DNA of 64,000 nt, taken from Streptomyces rapamycinicus NRRL 5491. GTDB lineage: Bacteria; Actinomycetota; Actinomycetes; Streptomycetales; Streptomycetaceae. The stretch spans positions 6,324,001-6,388,000 of the forward strand of contig NZ_CP085193.1 of assembly GCF_024298965.1 (NCBI RefSeq). Direction: 5' to 3'. A program made the translations under genes and the position numbers. Of this stretch, positions 42,772 to 54,119 are shown piece after piece; the stretch's first letter is position 1, and each line of letters begins with the position of its first letter. Below the pieces are notes generated by a model. It searched no databases, had not been told where the DNA came from, and was given only the letters and a program-made list of their open reading frames with translations.

Positions 42772-43848
42772 ATGTCCACTACGAATGGCCAGTGGTACCC
42801 ACCCGAGTGGCCAGAGCGGATCCGGCTCCTGTCGACCGGTGAGCTCACACCGGTGGCACCGCGCCGGGCCGCCACCGTCCTGCTGCTGCGGGACGGACCG
42901 TACGGAACGGCCGGGCAGCACGCACCACAGGACGCACAGGGCGGGGACGGGGAGCACACACCGGACGAGCCCGACGCGGCGGAGCAGCCCGGCACGGCGC
43001 GGGAGTCCGCGGGGGCGCCGGAGCCCGCAGAGGCCGCGGAAGGCTCTGAAACGCCCCCAGAGGGCGTGCAGGACGCGGCGGGAGGGGCCACCGGCCCCGC
43101 CGTCTACATGTTGCGCAGACGCGCCTCCATGGCCTTCGCCGGAGGCGCGTACGCCTATCCGGGCGGGGCCGTGGACCCGCGCGACGAGCGGATGGTCACC
43201 TGGGCCGGCCCCTCGCGGGCGCAGTGGGCGCGGCGGCTGGGCCTGGACCCGAGCGAGGGGACGCAGGCGCAGGCCATCGTGTGCGCGGCGGTCCGCGAGA
43301 CCTTCGAGGAGGCGGGGGTGCTGCTGGCGGGCCCGACGCCGCACACCGTGGTCGCGGACACGACGGGGGACGACTGGGAGGCGGACCGCGCGGCGCTGGT
43401 CGCCCGGGATCTGTCCTTCGCGGAGTTCCTGGACCGCCGGGGGCTCGTGCTCCGCTCGGACCTGCTGAGCTGCTGGGCGCGCTGGATCACCCCGGAGTTC
43501 GAACCGCGCCGCTACGACACCTGGTTCTTCGTGGCTGCGCTGCCGCGGGGGCAGCGCACCCGTAATGCCTCCACGGAGGCGGACCGGACCGTCTGGATCC
43601 GTCCGGGTGACGCGGCCGACGGCTACGACCGGGGCGAGCTGCTGATGATGCCGCCCACGATCGCGACGCTGCGCCAGCTCGCGGGCTACGGCTCGATCGC
43701 CGACGCGCTGGCCGCCGCGACGGACCGGGACCTGACGCCGGTGCTGGCCCGGGCGCGGGTGGAGAACGGGGAGCTGGTGCTGAGTTGGCCGGGCCATGAT
43801 GAGTTCACCAAGCACATCCCGGGAGCCACGGGGGGACCTTCCGCATGA
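42772..43848 (+). CDS. Nudix hydrolase, NUDT19-like, with an acidic insert
   Basis: A 358-residue Nudix protein. The split Nudix box is FAGGAYAYPGGAVDP and, after an insert, AAVRETFEEAGVLL (about 165). This broken arrangement is typical of the RP2p/NUDT19 coenzyme A diphosphatase group. Residues 45-105 are a Gly/Glu/Pro/Ala-rich insert (EPAEAAEGSETPPEG), absent from shorter homologues and probably disordered. The stop overlaps the next start (ATGA 43845-43848). The substrate is probably an acyl-CoA or other nucleoside diphosphate derivative, inferred from the subgroup. Confidence 0.84.
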   Translation: MSTTNGQWYPPEWPERIRLLSTGELTPVAPRRAATVLLLRDGPYGTAGQHAPQDAQGGDGEHTPDEPDAAEQPGTARESAGAPEPAEAAEGSETPPEGVQDAAGGATGPAVYMLRRRASMAFAGGAYAYPGGAVDPRDERMVTWAGPSRAQWARRLGLDPSEGTQAQAIVCAAVRETFEEAGVLLAGPTPHTVVADTTGDDWEADRAALVARDLSFAEFLDRRGLVLRSDLLSCWARWITPEFEPRRYDTWFFVAALPRGQRTRNASTEADRTVWIRPGDAADGYDRGELLMMPPTIATLRQLAGYGSIADALAAATDRDLTPVLARARVENGELVLSWPGHDEFTKHIPGATGGPSA

Positions 43849-44675
43849 CGTACGCATCCGCTCTGCCCGGCCAGCCGCGCGGGGGCACCATCGGTGGCCC
43901 GGCCACCGACCGGGCCGTCTGCGTCCTGGCGCCGAACGCTTCGCCCATGACCCTGGACGGCACCAACACCTGGATCGTCGCCGAGCCCGATTCCGACCTC
44001 GCCGTCGTCATCGACCCCGGGCCGCTGGACGACACCCATCTCGAGGAGGTCATCGCGACCGCCGAGCGGGCGGGCAGGCGGATCGCGCTGACCCTGCTCA
44101 CCCATGGCCACCCGGACCACGCGGAGGGCGCGGCGCGCTTCGCCGAGCTGACGCGGACGTCCGTAAGGGCGCTGGATCCGGCGCTGCGGCTGGGGGACGA
44201 GGGACTGGAGCTGGGGGACGTCATAACCACCGGCGGTCTGGAGCTGCGGGTGGTGCCCACGCCCGGTCACACCGCCGACTCGCTGTCCTTCCACCTTCCG
44301 GCCGACGGCGCGGTCCTTACGGGCGACACGGTGCTCGGGCGGGGCACGACCGTCGTCGCGCATCCGGACGGGCGGCTCGGCGACTACCTGGACTCGCTGC
44401 GGCGGCTGCGCTCGCTGGCGGTGGACGACGGGGTGGACACCGTCCTGCCGGGCCACGGACCGGTGCTGAACGACGCCCGGGGCGCCGTGGAGTACTACCT
44501 CGCGCATCGCGCCAACCGGCTCGCGCAGGTGGAGACGGCGGTCGAGGACGGCTACGGGACGCCGTCGGAGGTCGTGGCGCATGTGTACGCGGACGTGGAC
44601 CGGTCCCTGTGGCCGGCGGCGGAGCTGTCCGTCCGGGCCCAGCTGGACTATCTGCGCGAGCACGGGCTGATCTGA
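43845..44675 (+). CDS. MBL-fold metallo-hydrolase, LACTB2-like
   Basis: A 276-residue metallo-beta-lactamase-fold protein. Metal ligands are THGHPDHAEGA (about 85), PTPGHTADSL (about 145), LTGDTVLG (about 165) and LPGHGP (about 208). The C-terminal helical domain (EVVAHVYADVDRSLWPAAELSVRAQLDYL) is the LACTB2/RNase-like winged extension. In animals LACTB2 acts as an endoribonuclease; bacterial function is unproved. It is coupled to the Nudix gene upstream. Confidence 0.88.
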   Translation: MTYASALPGQPRGGTIGGPATDRAVCVLAPNASPMTLDGTNTWIVAEPDSDLAVVIDPGPLDDTHLEEVIATAERAGRRIALTLLTHGHPDHAEGAARFAELTRTSVRALDPALRLGDEGLELGDVITTGGLELRVVPTPGHTADSLSFHLPADGAVLTGDTVLGRGTTVVAHPDGRLGDYLDSLRRLRSLAVDDGVDTVLPGHGPVLNDARGAVEYYLAHRANRLAQVETAVEDGYGTPSEVVAHVYADVDRSLWPAAELSVRAQLDYLREHGLI

Positions 44676-44732
44676 GGCCGGCGTCCGGAGCCTCGTGGGC
44701 CCGCGGCTTGTGGGGCCGGCCGTTCATGAGTG

Positions 44733-44771
44733 CCGTAAGGGGCCCGCCGGAATCCGGCGGGCCCCTTACGG
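44733..44771. terminator. Strong bidirectional terminator between MBL and crp
   Basis: A perfect 18-bp stem (44733-44750 with 44754-44771) closes on a 3-base AAT loop. It separates the convergent MBL and crp genes. Confidence 0.88.
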
Positions 44772-44796
44772 TCGGTCTTCGCGTTTCCGTCCGGCG

Positions 44797-45471
44797 TCAG
44801 CGGGAGCGCTTGGCCAGCCGCTCGACGTCCAGCAGGATCACCGCGCGCGCCTCCAGACGCAGCCAGCCGCGGCCCGCGAAGTCGGCGAGGGCCTTGTTGA
44901 CGGTCTCGCGGGAGGCGCCGACCAGCTGGGCCAGCTCCTCCTGGGTCAGGTCGTGGACGACGTGGATGCCCTCCTCCGACTGCACGCCGAAGCGGCGCGA
45001 AAGGTCGAGCAGGGCCCTGGCGACCCGGCCGGGGACGTCGGAGAAGACCAGGTCGGACATCTGGTCGTTGGTCTTGCGCAGGCGCCGGGCGACCGCGCGC
45101 AGCAGCGCGGAGGCGACCTCGGGCCGGGCGTTCAGCCACGGCTGGAGATCGCCGTGGCCGAGGCCGAGCAGCTTGACTTCGGTGAGGGCGGTGGCGGTGG
45201 CGGTGCGCGGGCCCGGGTCGAACAGCGACAGCTCGCCGATCAGCTCGCCGGGGCCGAGCACGGCCAGCATGTTCTCGCGGCCGTCGGGAGAGGTGCGGTG
45301 GAGCTTCACCTTGCCCTCGGTGACCACGTACAGGCGATCGCCGGGGTCCCCTTCGTGGAAGAGTGCGTCACCCCGCGCGAGGGTGACCTCTCCCATGGAG
45401 GCGCGCAGCTCAGCGGCCTGCTCGTCATCGAGCGCCGCGAAGAGCGGGGCGCGCCGCAGAACGTCGTCCAC
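44797..45471 (-). CDS. crp: Crp/Fnr-family transcriptional regulator
   Basis: A 224-residue cAMP-receptor-type regulator. The cyclic-nucleotide-binding domain (about 10-125) contains LIGELSLFDPGPRTATATAL, the phosphate-binding cassette. A long dimer helix leads to the winged HTH (LTQEELAQLVGASRETVNKALADFAGRGWL). Length and sequence agree with the single Crp of Streptomyces, which controls germination, growth and antibiotic production. GTG 45471 (VDDVLRRAPLF) has GGAGAG just upstream, so the longer frame is rejected. It is divergent from nth; the 180-bp gap should hold both promoters. Confidence 0.93.
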   Translation of the reverse strand: MDDVLRRAPLFAALDDEQAAELRASMGEVTLARGDALFHEGDPGDRLYVVTEGKVKLHRTSPDGRENMLAVLGPGELIGELSLFDPGPRTATATALTEVKLLGLGHGDLQPWLNARPEVASALLRAVARRLRKTNDQMSDLVFSDVPGRVARALLDLSRRFGVQSEEGIHVVHDLTQEELAQLVGASRETVNKALADFAGRGWLRLEARAVILLDVERLAKRSR

Positions 45472-45650
45472 GAGTCTCTCCTTGTCGACATGCACAGGGG
45501 ACCGACGTCCCCATGATGCCGGACGGTAAAACAGTGCGATCAATCACAAGTTTGACGCACTGGCCTGCCGAGCTGTGCGGCAGGGGTCCGATTGGGGGCC
45601 TCTTCACGGCGGCCGGGCCGGATGTCAGTGGGTGGGCTTAGGCTGGCCGG

Positions 45651-46565
45651 GTGTCCAATACGCCGGTGAGAGCACAGGGCAAGGGGGCCGGACGGGTGAC
45701 CGCACCTCGTAATTCCGCTGTGGGCGAACAAGGTTCCGCCGACTCGACAGAAGCCTCGAAACCGCATAAATCGGTCAAGGGCTCGAAGGGCGCCCGCCCC
45801 GAGTCCCGGCTCGCCCTCGTCCGCCGCGCCCGGCGCATCAACCGCGAGCTCGCCGACGTGTATCCGTACGCCCACCCCGAGCTGGACTTCGAGAACTCGT
45901 TCCAGCTGCTGGTGGCCACGGTCCTGTCGGCCCAGACCACCGATCTGCGGGTCAACCAGACCACCCCCGCGCTCTTCGCCGCCTATCCGACGCCCGAGGA
46001 CATGGCCGCCGCCGACCCGGAGGCGCTGGAGCAGCTGATCCGGCCCACCGGCTTCTTCCGCGCCAAGGCCAAATCGCTGCTCGGCCTGTCCGCCGCCCTG
46101 CGCGACCGGTTCGGCGGCGAGGTCCCGGGCCGGCTCGAGGACCTGGTCACCCTGCCCGGTGTCGGCCGTAAGACGGCCAATGTGGTGCTCGGCAATGCCT
46201 TCGGAGTGCCGGGCCTGACCGTGGACACCCACTTCGGGCGGCTGGTGCGGCGCTGGAAGTGGACCGCCCAGGAGGACCCCGAGAAGGTCGAGGCGGCGAT
46301 CGCCGCGCTCTTCCCCAAGAGCGAGTGGACGATGCTCTCGCACCGCATCATCTTCCACGGCCGCCGCGTCTGCCACGCCCGCAAGCCCGCGTGCGGCGCC
46401 TGCCCGATCGCCCCGCTCTGCCCGGCGTACGGGGAGGGCGAGACCGACCCGGACAAGGCGAAGAAGCTGCTGAAGTACGAGATGGGCGGCCAGCCTGGCC
46501 AGCGCCTGCGCCCGCCGTCCGACTACCCCGGCCGTCCCGCCGCCCCTCTGGGGGCCGCCGAGTGA
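45651..46565 (+). CDS. nth: Endonuclease III
   Basis: A 304-residue base-excision repair glycosylase/AP lyase. Following a basic low-complexity N-terminal tail of about 55 residues, the HhH-GPD fold holds VLSAQTTD (about 105), [14 protein letters not shown] with the catalytic Lys (about 165), VDTHFGRL with the catalytic Asp, and the C-terminal [4Fe-4S] loop [17 protein letters not shown]. It removes oxidised pyrimidines and cuts the resulting abasic site. The GTG at 45651 lacks a strong ribosome site and the tail is poorly conserved, so a later start is possible. The stop overlaps the next start (GTGA). Confidence 0.92.
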   Translation: MSNTPVRAQGKGAGRVTAPRNSAVGEQGSADSTEASKPHKSVKGSKGARPESRLALVRRARRINRELADVYPYAHPELDFENSFQLLVATVLSAQTTDLRVNQTTPALFAAYPTPEDMAAADPEALEQLIRPTGFFRAKAKSLLGLSAALRDRFGGEVPGRLEDLVTLPGVGRKTANVVLGNAFGVPGLTVDTHFGRLVRRWKWTAQEDPEKVEAAIAALFPKSEWTMLSHRIIFHGRRVCHARKPACGACPIAPLCPAYGEGETDPDKAKKLLKYEMGGQPGQRLRPPSDYPGRPAAPLGAAE

Positions 46566-47245
46566 CGAGCACGTACGGGGAAGTGGAGGTCAGCGTCCAG
46601 GGGCTGCCCGAGTGGCTGCTCCCGGTGGCCCGGCTGGCCGAGACGATCGAGCCGCGCCAGCTGAGCCGGTTTCTGCCGCCCGCGCATGGCGGAGGCCGCC
46701 CCTCCGCCGTGCTGGTGCTCTTCGGCGAGGGCCCCGGTGGCCCGGAGCTGCTGCTCATGGAGCGCTCCGGCTCGCTGCGCTCGCACGCCGGTCAGCCCTC
46801 CTTCCCCGGCGGTGCCCTCGACCCGGAGGACGGCGATCCGGAGGAGGAGGGTCCGCTGCGCGCTGCGCTGCGCGAGGCCGAGGAGGAGACCGGGCTCGAC
46901 CCCTCGGGGGTCCAGGTCTTCGCGGTGCTGCCGCGGCTCTACATCCCGGTGAGCGGCTTCGTCGTCACCCCGGTGCTGGGCTGGTGGCGCCGGCCCACCC
47001 CGGTCGGGCCGGTGGACCCGGCCGAGACGGCCCGGGTCTTCACGGTTCCCGTGGCGGATCTCACGGACCCGGCGAACCGGGCCACCACCGTCCACCCCAG
47101 CGGCCACCGCGGGCCCGCCTTCCTGGTGGGATCAGCTCTGGTCTGGGGTTTCACCGCCGGAGTGATCGATCGCATCCTGCATTACGCGGGGTGGGAGCGA
47201 CCGTGGGACCGAGCCAAGCGCGTCCCACTCGACTGGCGCGCGTGA
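46562..47245 (+). CDS. Nudix hydrolase, CoA pyrophosphatase type
   Basis: A 227-residue Nudix enzyme. It has [24 protein letters not shown] followed by [13 protein letters not shown]: the NuCoA motif combined with the Nudix box. The group hydrolyses CoA to 3',5'-ADP and phosphopantetheine. It starts at GTG 46562 inside the nth stop (GTGA) and precedes the protease gene by 12 bp, so three genes probably form one operon. Confidence 0.9.
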   Translation: MTSTYGEVEVSVQGLPEWLLPVARLAETIEPRQLSRFLPPAHGGGRPSAVLVLFGEGPGGPELLLMERSGSLRSHAGQPSFPGGALDPEDGDPEEEGPLRAALREAEEETGLDPSGVQVFAVLPRLYIPVSGFVVTPVLGWWRRPTPVGPVDPAETARVFTVPVADLTDPANRATTVHPSGHRGPAFLVGSALVWGFTAGVIDRILHYAGWERPWDRAKRVPLDWRA

Positions 47246-47257
47246 GACGGTGTTCCG

Positions 47258-48460
47258 GTGAATGTGCTGGACATCCTGCTGCTGCTCGCCGCCGTGTGGT
47301 TCGCGATCGTCGGCTACCGCCAGGGTTTCGTCGTCGGCGTGCTGTCGGTGACGGGGTTCATCGGAGGTGGGTTGATCGCGATCTATCTGCTGCCGCTCAT
47401 ATGGGACGGCACCACCGACGACAAGGCATCCCCCGGCACCGTCGGTGCCGTGGTGGCGATCGTCCTGGTGATCGTGTGCGCCTCGGTCGGCCAGGCGGCC
47501 ACCACCCACCTGGGGAACAAGCTGCGGCGGTACATCACCTGGTCACCGGCGCGCGCCCTGGACGCGACCGGCGGCGCGCTGGTGAACGTCCTGGCGATGC
47601 TGCTGGTGGCCTGGCTGATCGGCTCGCTGGTGGCCCAGACCTCGCTCCCCACCCTGGGCAGGGAGGTCCGCGACTCCAAGGTGCTGCTCGGGGTGTCCCG
47701 CGTCGTTCCCGACGAGGCGAACACCTGGTTCACCGACTTCTCCTCCGTGCTCGCGCAGAACGGCTTCCCGCAGGTCTTCTCGCCCTTCGCCAACGAGCCG
47801 ATCACCACGGTGCCGCAGCCCGACCCCGCGCTCGCCCAGTCGCCGGTGGCCACGCGGGCGCAGGAGAGCATCGTCAAGGTCGTCGGCACCGCTCCAAGCT
47901 GCGGCAAGGTCCTCGAGGGCAGCGGCTTCGTGTTCGCCCCGAACCGGGTCATGACCAACGCCCATGTCGTCGGCGGCGTCAGCGACCCGACCGTGCAGAT
48001 AGGCGGCGAGGGCCGGCTCTACGACGCCAAGGTCGTGCTCTACGACTGGAAGCGCGATATCGCGGTCCTCGATGTGCCCTCGCTGCAGGCCCCGGCGCTG
48101 CAGTTCGCGCAGGACGACGCGCGCACCGGTGACGGCGCGATCGTCGCCGGTTTCCCGGAGAACGGCGCCTTCGACGTGCGCGCCGCCCGCGTCCGCGGCC
48201 GTATCGAGGCCAATGGCCCCGACATCTACCGCCGCTCCACCGTGCACCGCGATGTGTACTCGCTGTACGCGACGGTGCGGCAGGGCAACTCCGGCGGTCC
48301 GCTGCTCACCCCGCAGGGGCGGGTGTACGGCGTGGTCTTCGCCAAGTCACTCGACGACGCCAACACCGGATACGCGCTGACGGCGGACGAGGTGAGCGAG
48401 GACATCCAGAAGGGGCGCACGGCCGACCAGCCGGTGGACAGCCAGGGGTGTGCTCTCTAG
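47258..48460 (+). CDS. MarP-like membrane serine protease (CvpA + trypsin domain)
   Basis: A 400-residue protein with four N-terminal membrane helices of the CvpA type (about 5-135) and an extracytoplasmic trypsin-like protease domain. The triad is His236 (TNAHVV), Asp in RDIAVLD (about 267) and Ser345 (GNSGGPLL). Two cysteines (PSCGK and QGCAL) may form the disulfide known from mycobacterial MarP, which is needed for acid and oxidative stress survival. It is last in the nth-Nudix-protease operon, a conserved actinobacterial arrangement. Confidence 0.9.
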   Translation: MNVLDILLLLAAVWFAIVGYRQGFVVGVLSVTGFIGGGLIAIYLLPLIWDGTTDDKASPGTVGAVVAIVLVIVCASVGQAATTHLGNKLRRYITWSPARALDATGGALVNVLAMLLVAWLIGSLVAQTSLPTLGREVRDSKVLLGVSRVVPDEANTWFTDFSSVLAQNGFPQVFSPFANEPITTVPQPDPALAQSPVATRAQESIVKVVGTAPSCGKVLEGSGFVFAPNRVMTNAHVVGGVSDPTVQIGGEGRLYDAKVVLYDWKRDIAVLDVPSLQAPALQFAQDDARTGDGAIVAGFPENGAFDVRAARVRGRIEANGPDIYRRSTVHRDVYSLYATVRQGNSGGPLLTPQGRVYGVVFAKSLDDANTGYALTADEVSEDIQKGRTADQPVDSQGCAL

Positions 48461-48502
48461 TTTCCGGTGTCGCCGTGGCCCCGGGCCGCGCCCGGGAAAC
48501 TG

Positions 48503-48706
48503 CTAGCGGCCGCGTGGATGGCGCAGTCGCGCCGAGACCCACCGGGCCCGGCGGCGGATGATGCGGGGAATCCCGATGTTCGGGTCATGGCCTTGGGTAG
48601 GCCCGGAGCCGCCCCGCTCGGAAACACTCAGCGCGGCATTGGCAGTAGCGGCGGCCTCGGGGCCGCGGCTGTTTGGTGCGTCACGGTAGTCGTGCGTCCA
48701 GCCCAT
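48503..48706 (-). CDS. Possible 67-residue basic protein
   Basis: The only frame in the 390-bp gap 48461-48849 with fair codon bias. The product begins MGWTHDYRDAPNSRG and ends in a basic segment (IPRIIRRRARWVSARLRHPRG). GAGG lies just before the ATG but too close for an ideal ribosome site, and an AT-richer promoter-like stretch (48770-48800) lies upstream on this strand. No family is recognised. Confidence 0.3.
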   Translation of the reverse strand: MGWTHDYRDAPNSRGPEAAATANAALSVSERGGSGPTQGHDPNIGIPRIIRRRARWVSARLRHPRGR

Positions 48707-48849
48707 ACCTCGGTGTGTGCCCCTGACCCAAGGTCCGTAATCGCCGCTGGCTGCGGCAATTGGCCTATGCTCCAGGCAATTGGCTGTTCGAAAAACAGAT
48801 GTTCGCCCATGCGTGGAAACGTGGTCGGAATGCGTACGTCCGATGACGC

Positions 48850-49776
48850 TCAGCGGTCGGGTTCGGGGTCCTTCAGCCAGTTGATCAGCTCGGTGGAGAA
48901 GGCCCGGGGGTCCTCCTCGTGCGGGAAGTGGCCGAGCCCGTCGAACAGCCGCCAGCGGTAGGGCGCCTCGACATACTCACCGGAGCCCGCCGCGCTGCGG
49001 GTGCGCGTCACCGGGTCGAGTGACCCGTGCAGATGCAGGGTCGGCACCCGCACCGGCCGCTTCATCCGCCGGTTGAACTGGAAACCGTCCGGCCGCGCCA
49101 GCGACCGCACCATCCAGCGGTACGGCTCGATCGAGCAGTGCGCGGTCGAGGGGATGCACATCGCCCGCCGGTAGACCTCCACCGCCTCGTCCTCGGGCAG
49201 CCGCGGTCCGGACCAGTCCCGGATCAGCCGCCCCACCGCCGCCGCGTCGTCCGCGACCAGCTGGCGCTCGGGCAGCCAGGGCCGCTGGAAGCCCCAGATA
49301 TGGGAGCTGGCGGCACTCTGCTTGACGTCCGCGACCATAGCCGAGCGCCAGCGGCGGGGATGCGGCATCGAGGCCACCGCGAGCCGCCGCACCAGCTTCG
49401 GCCGCATCACGGCGGCCGTCCACGCCAGATATCCGCCCAGGTCATGGCCGACGAGCGCGGCGTCCGGCTCACCCAGCGAGCGGATCACACCGGTGATGTC
49501 GAGAGCGAGGTTGGCCGGGTCGTAGCCCCGGGGCGTACGGTCGCTGCCGCCCACTCCGCGCAGATCCATCGCGACCGCGCGGTAGCCGGCGTCGGCGAGC
49601 GCGGGCAGCTGGTGCCGCCAGGTCCACCAGAACTGCGGAAAGCCGTGCAACAGCAGTACCAGCGGGCCGTCACCCAGCTCGGCGATGTGGAAGCGCGCGC
49701 CGTTGGCCGCGACATCCCGGTGGGACCAGGGGCCGTCGAGCCGTACGACCGACGCGGAGGTATCAGGGACGGTCAT
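48850..49776 (-). CDS. Alpha/beta hydrolase, epoxide hydrolase-like
   Basis: A 308-residue alpha/beta hydrolase. The oxyanion-hole segment is LLHGFPQFWWTWRHQ (about 37-51), MDLRGVGGSDR follows, and the nucleophile elbow is VGHDLGGYLAW (about 110) with Asp as the nucleophile, as in epoxide hydrolases and haloalkane dehalogenases. The acid is near HGSLDP and the His in LGHFPHEE. ATG 49776 overlaps the stop of the upstream holin-like gene (ATGA), so the two are coupled. The longer frame to 50007 overlaps that gene and is rejected. Confidence 0.88.
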   Translation of the reverse strand: MTVPDTSASVVRLDGPWSHRDVAANGARFHIAELGDGPLVLLLHGFPQFWWTWRHQLPALADAGYRAVAMDLRGVGGSDRTPRGYDPANLALDITGVIRSLGEPDAALVGHDLGGYLAWTAAVMRPKLVRRLAVASMPHPRRWRSAMVADVKQSAASSHIWGFQRPWLPERQLVADDAAAVGRLIRDWSGPRLPEDEAVEVYRRAMCIPSTAHCSIEPYRWMVRSLARPDGFQFNRRMKRPVRVPTLHLHGSLDPVTRTRSAAGSGEYVEAPYRWRLFDGLGHFPHEEDPRAFSTELINWLKDPEPDR

Positions 49777-50234
49777 GCCGACGAGCGTGTCACATCCCGC
49801 GCCGGGCGTCCGCCATTGCTCCCGGCACGCGGATGCGGCTTGACGCTCCCCAGTACGGCGGCCGTCTCCTTGGACGAGGAAATCGACCGCTTCGGCGCCT
49901 TGACCTTCTTGAACTTCAGCAGTGCCAGCAGACCCAGGATCCCGGCGAACAGCCAGTAGATCCCGCCCACGATCAGGAAGCACCAGGCGAGGCCGAGGCC
50001 GGTCCACGAGCGCATGCCGTAGGCGAGGGCGAAACTCAGCACCGGCAGCGAGAACAGCAGCAGCACCCCGGCCGCCATCCCCGCGCCGCTGCCGACCGCG
50101 GCCTTCTTGGCCCCCACCCGGAGCTCGGCCTTGGCCAGCGCGATCTCGTCGTGCACCAGCGCCGACAGCTCGGTGGTCGCCGTCGCCACCAGCTGGCCGA
50201 GGCTGCGGTTGCCGCCGTCGTCGGCTGCGCTCAT
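49773..50234 (-). CDS. Phage-holin-family (DUF1469-type) membrane protein
   Basis: A 153-residue protein. The N-terminal amphipathic helix (SLGQLVATATTELSALVHDEIALAKAELRVGAKKA) and two membrane helices (about 50-75 and 82-108) are typical of the 'holin superfamily III' protein that is widespread in actinobacteria and probably unrelated to lysis. The basic C-terminus is cytoplasmic. ATG 50234 is preceded by GGGAG at proper distance; ATG 50240 is too close to it. It is coupled to the hydrolase. Upstream, 50241-50391 holds CTACGTCTT/GCACGTCGTC-type degenerate repeats and no gene. Confidence 0.85.
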   Translation of the reverse strand: MSAADDGGNRSLGQLVATATTELSALVHDEIALAKAELRVGAKKAAVGSGAGMAAGVLLLFSLPVLSFALAYGMRSWTGLGLAWCFLIVGGIYWLFAGILGLLALLKFKKVKAPKRSISSSKETAAVLGSVKPHPRAGSNGGRPARDVTRSSA

Positions 50235-50391
50235 CGCCATCTCCCTCTGCTCTTGTGCGTCTTACCGCTCATGTCTTGTGCGTCTTGCGCTCGCGCTGCG
50301 CCGTTCGTGCTTGGTACGTCGTCAGTGCTCGGCACGTCGTCGGTGCTTGCTACGTCTTCTGCGCATTTCTGCGGGTGTCAAGCCTCTCAGA

Positions 50392-51783
50392 TCATGCCGG
50401 ACCATCGTCGCTGGAGTCGTTCGCGGCAGCCACTTCGGCAAGCCGCCGGTGCTCGGCGGCCTTTGCCTCGTGAATGGCGGCCATCCGCAGGTGGTACGCG
50501 GGGCTGTCGAGCTCGTAGATATCCGGGATGCCGTCCATGTCCTCGTCCCGCTCCTCCTCCTGACACAGCCGCTGGTACTTGGTGTTGCGCAGTTTGAGGA
50601 GGATCCCGGCGAACAGGGCGGCGGTCAGCGAGCCGATGAGGACCGCCGCCTTGACCTCCTCGGCGAGCGTGGGGTCGCCGAGGAAGGCGAGTTCGTCGAT
50701 GAGGAGGGAGACGGTGAAGCCGATTCCGGCGAGGGCGGCCACGGCGAAGACATCCGCCCAGGCCAGGTCTTCGTTCAGCTCGGCCCTGGTGAAGCGGGCG
50801 GCGCACCAGGAGCCGCCGAAGACGCCGACGGCCTTGCCCACGACGAGGCCGAGGACCACGCCGAGGGTCTCCGGGCGGGTGAAGACATCCGCCACGGCGC
50901 CGCCGGAGAGCGGCACCCCGGCCGCGAACAGCGCGAACAGCGGCACCGCCACCCCCGCCGACACCGGGCGCACCCGGTGCTCGACGCGCTCGGCGGGAGA
51001 GCGCTCCTCACCCTCCCGTACGGTGCAGCGCAGCATCAGGCCCATCGCGACGCCGGCGATGGTGGCATGCACACCGCTGGCGTGCATCAGCGCCCAGATC
51101 ACCACGGCGAGCGGGACGTATATCCAGGCCGTCCGGACGCCCTTGCGGTGCAGCAGCCAGAAGAGGGCTAGCGCGGCGACCGACAGGATCAGGGCGACGA
51201 AGTTGATGTGCTGGGTGAAGAAGATCGCGATGATGACGATCGCGCCGAGGTCGTCGACGACCGCGAGAGTGAGCAGGAAGGCGCGCAGCGCGGCGGGCAG
51301 CGCGGTGCCGATCACGGCGAGGACGGCGAGCGCGAAGGCGATATCGGTGGCGGTCGGCACGGCCCAGCCCTTGAGACTGCCGCCGCCGCTCACGCTGACG
51401 ATGACATAGACGAGCGCGGGTACGACCATGCCGCAGACGGCGGCGATCACGGGCAGCGCGGCGGCCTTGGGGTCGCGCAGCTCGCCCGCTACCAGCTCGC
51501 GCTTGAGCTCGATACCCGCGACGAAGAAGAAGATCGTCAGCAGGCCGTCGGTGGCCCAGGAGGCGACCGAGAGATGCAGATGCAGCGCCTGTGGGCCGAA
51601 GGAGAAGTCCCTGATGTCGCCGTAGACACCGCTGAGGGGGGTGTTGGCGAGGACCAGCGCCACGATGGCGGCCACCAGGAGGATCACACCGCCGACGGTC
51701 TCGGTGCGCAACGCGTCGATGACGAACGTCCGCTCGGGCAGCGACAGGCGTCCGAGAAACTTGCGGCTGGTGGGCGCGGCCAC
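50392..51783 (-). CDS. nhaA: Na+/H+ antiporter NhaA
   Basis: A 463-residue NhaA exchanger with about 11-12 membrane helices. VPTATDIAFALAVLA and TLAVVDDLGAIVIIA hold the two-Asp ion-binding site and the unwound helix pair. FFFVAGIELKRELVAGEL and the final LLIDELAF helix are further family marks. A 60-residue hydrophilic C-terminal tail (EEERDEDMDGIPDIYEL) contains a calcium-loop-like DEDMDGIPD. GTG 51783 has AGGAGG just upstream on this strand. It should export Na+ in exchange for protons. Confidence 0.93.
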   Translation of the reverse strand: MAAPTSRKFLGRLSLPERTFVIDALRTETVGGVILLVAAIVALVLANTPLSGVYGDIRDFSFGPQALHLHLSVASWATDGLLTIFFFVAGIELKRELVAGELRDPKAAALPVIAAVCGMVVPALVYVIVSVSGGGSLKGWAVPTATDIAFALAVLAVIGTALPAALRAFLLTLAVVDDLGAIVIIAIFFTQHINFVALILSVAALALFWLLHRKGVRTAWIYVPLAVVIWALMHASGVHATIAGVAMGLMLRCTVREGEERSPAERVEHRVRPVSAGVAVPLFALFAAGVPLSGGAVADVFTRPETLGVVLGLVVGKAVGVFGGSWCAARFTRAELNEDLAWADVFAVAALAGIGFTVSLLIDELAFLGDPTLAEEVKAAVLIGSLTAALFAGILLKLRNTKYQRLCQEEERDEDMDGIPDIYELDSPAYHLRMAAIHEAKAAEHRRLAEVAAANDSSDDGPA

Positions 51784-51880
51784 GGGCGGGCCTCCTGGGG
51801 GTCGAGGTGCGGATACACGTGTGGCGTATGCCGACCAGACTTCCCGGCGCTCCTGTCCATCATCTTGTCGCAATTTTTGC

Positions 51881-51983
51881 GCGGCAGCCACCTGCGGCAG
51901 CCACCTGCGGCAGCCACCTGCGGCGATCACCTGTGGCGGCCATCTGCGGCGGCCGCGCGTGACGGCCACCTGCGGCAGCCACC
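51881..51983. repeat. 13-bp tandem repeats between nhaA and acs
   Basis: The unit GCGGCAGCCACCT is repeated exactly at 51881, 51894 and 51907, followed by diverged copies to about 51983. It lies upstream of nhaA and downstream of acs on the minus strand, in a gap with no gene. Confidence 0.85.
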
Positions 51984-51987
51984 GCGA

Positions 51988-52018
51988 AGGGGCGCCCCCG
52001 CCAGGCGGGAACGCCCCT
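51988..52018 (-). terminator. Terminator after acs
   Basis: AGGGGCG (51988-51994) pairs with CGCCCCT (52012-52018), with an inner CCCGCC/GGCGGG stem. It lies 25 bp past the acs stop codon. Confidence 0.7.
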
Positions 52019-52043
52019 CGTCTGTTCGGCGCAGGTGCTGGGA

Positions 52044-54005
<1,962 letters not shown>

Positions 54006-54119
54006 GACATCTCCCATTCCCAGGGTGTCCGTTGTGTCCCAGGCCATAGCTCATCAGCCAACGGCACACCCTGACAAGGGCTGTCGCCGAAAATTGGTTT
54101 AGACCTCTAGTCGTGTACG

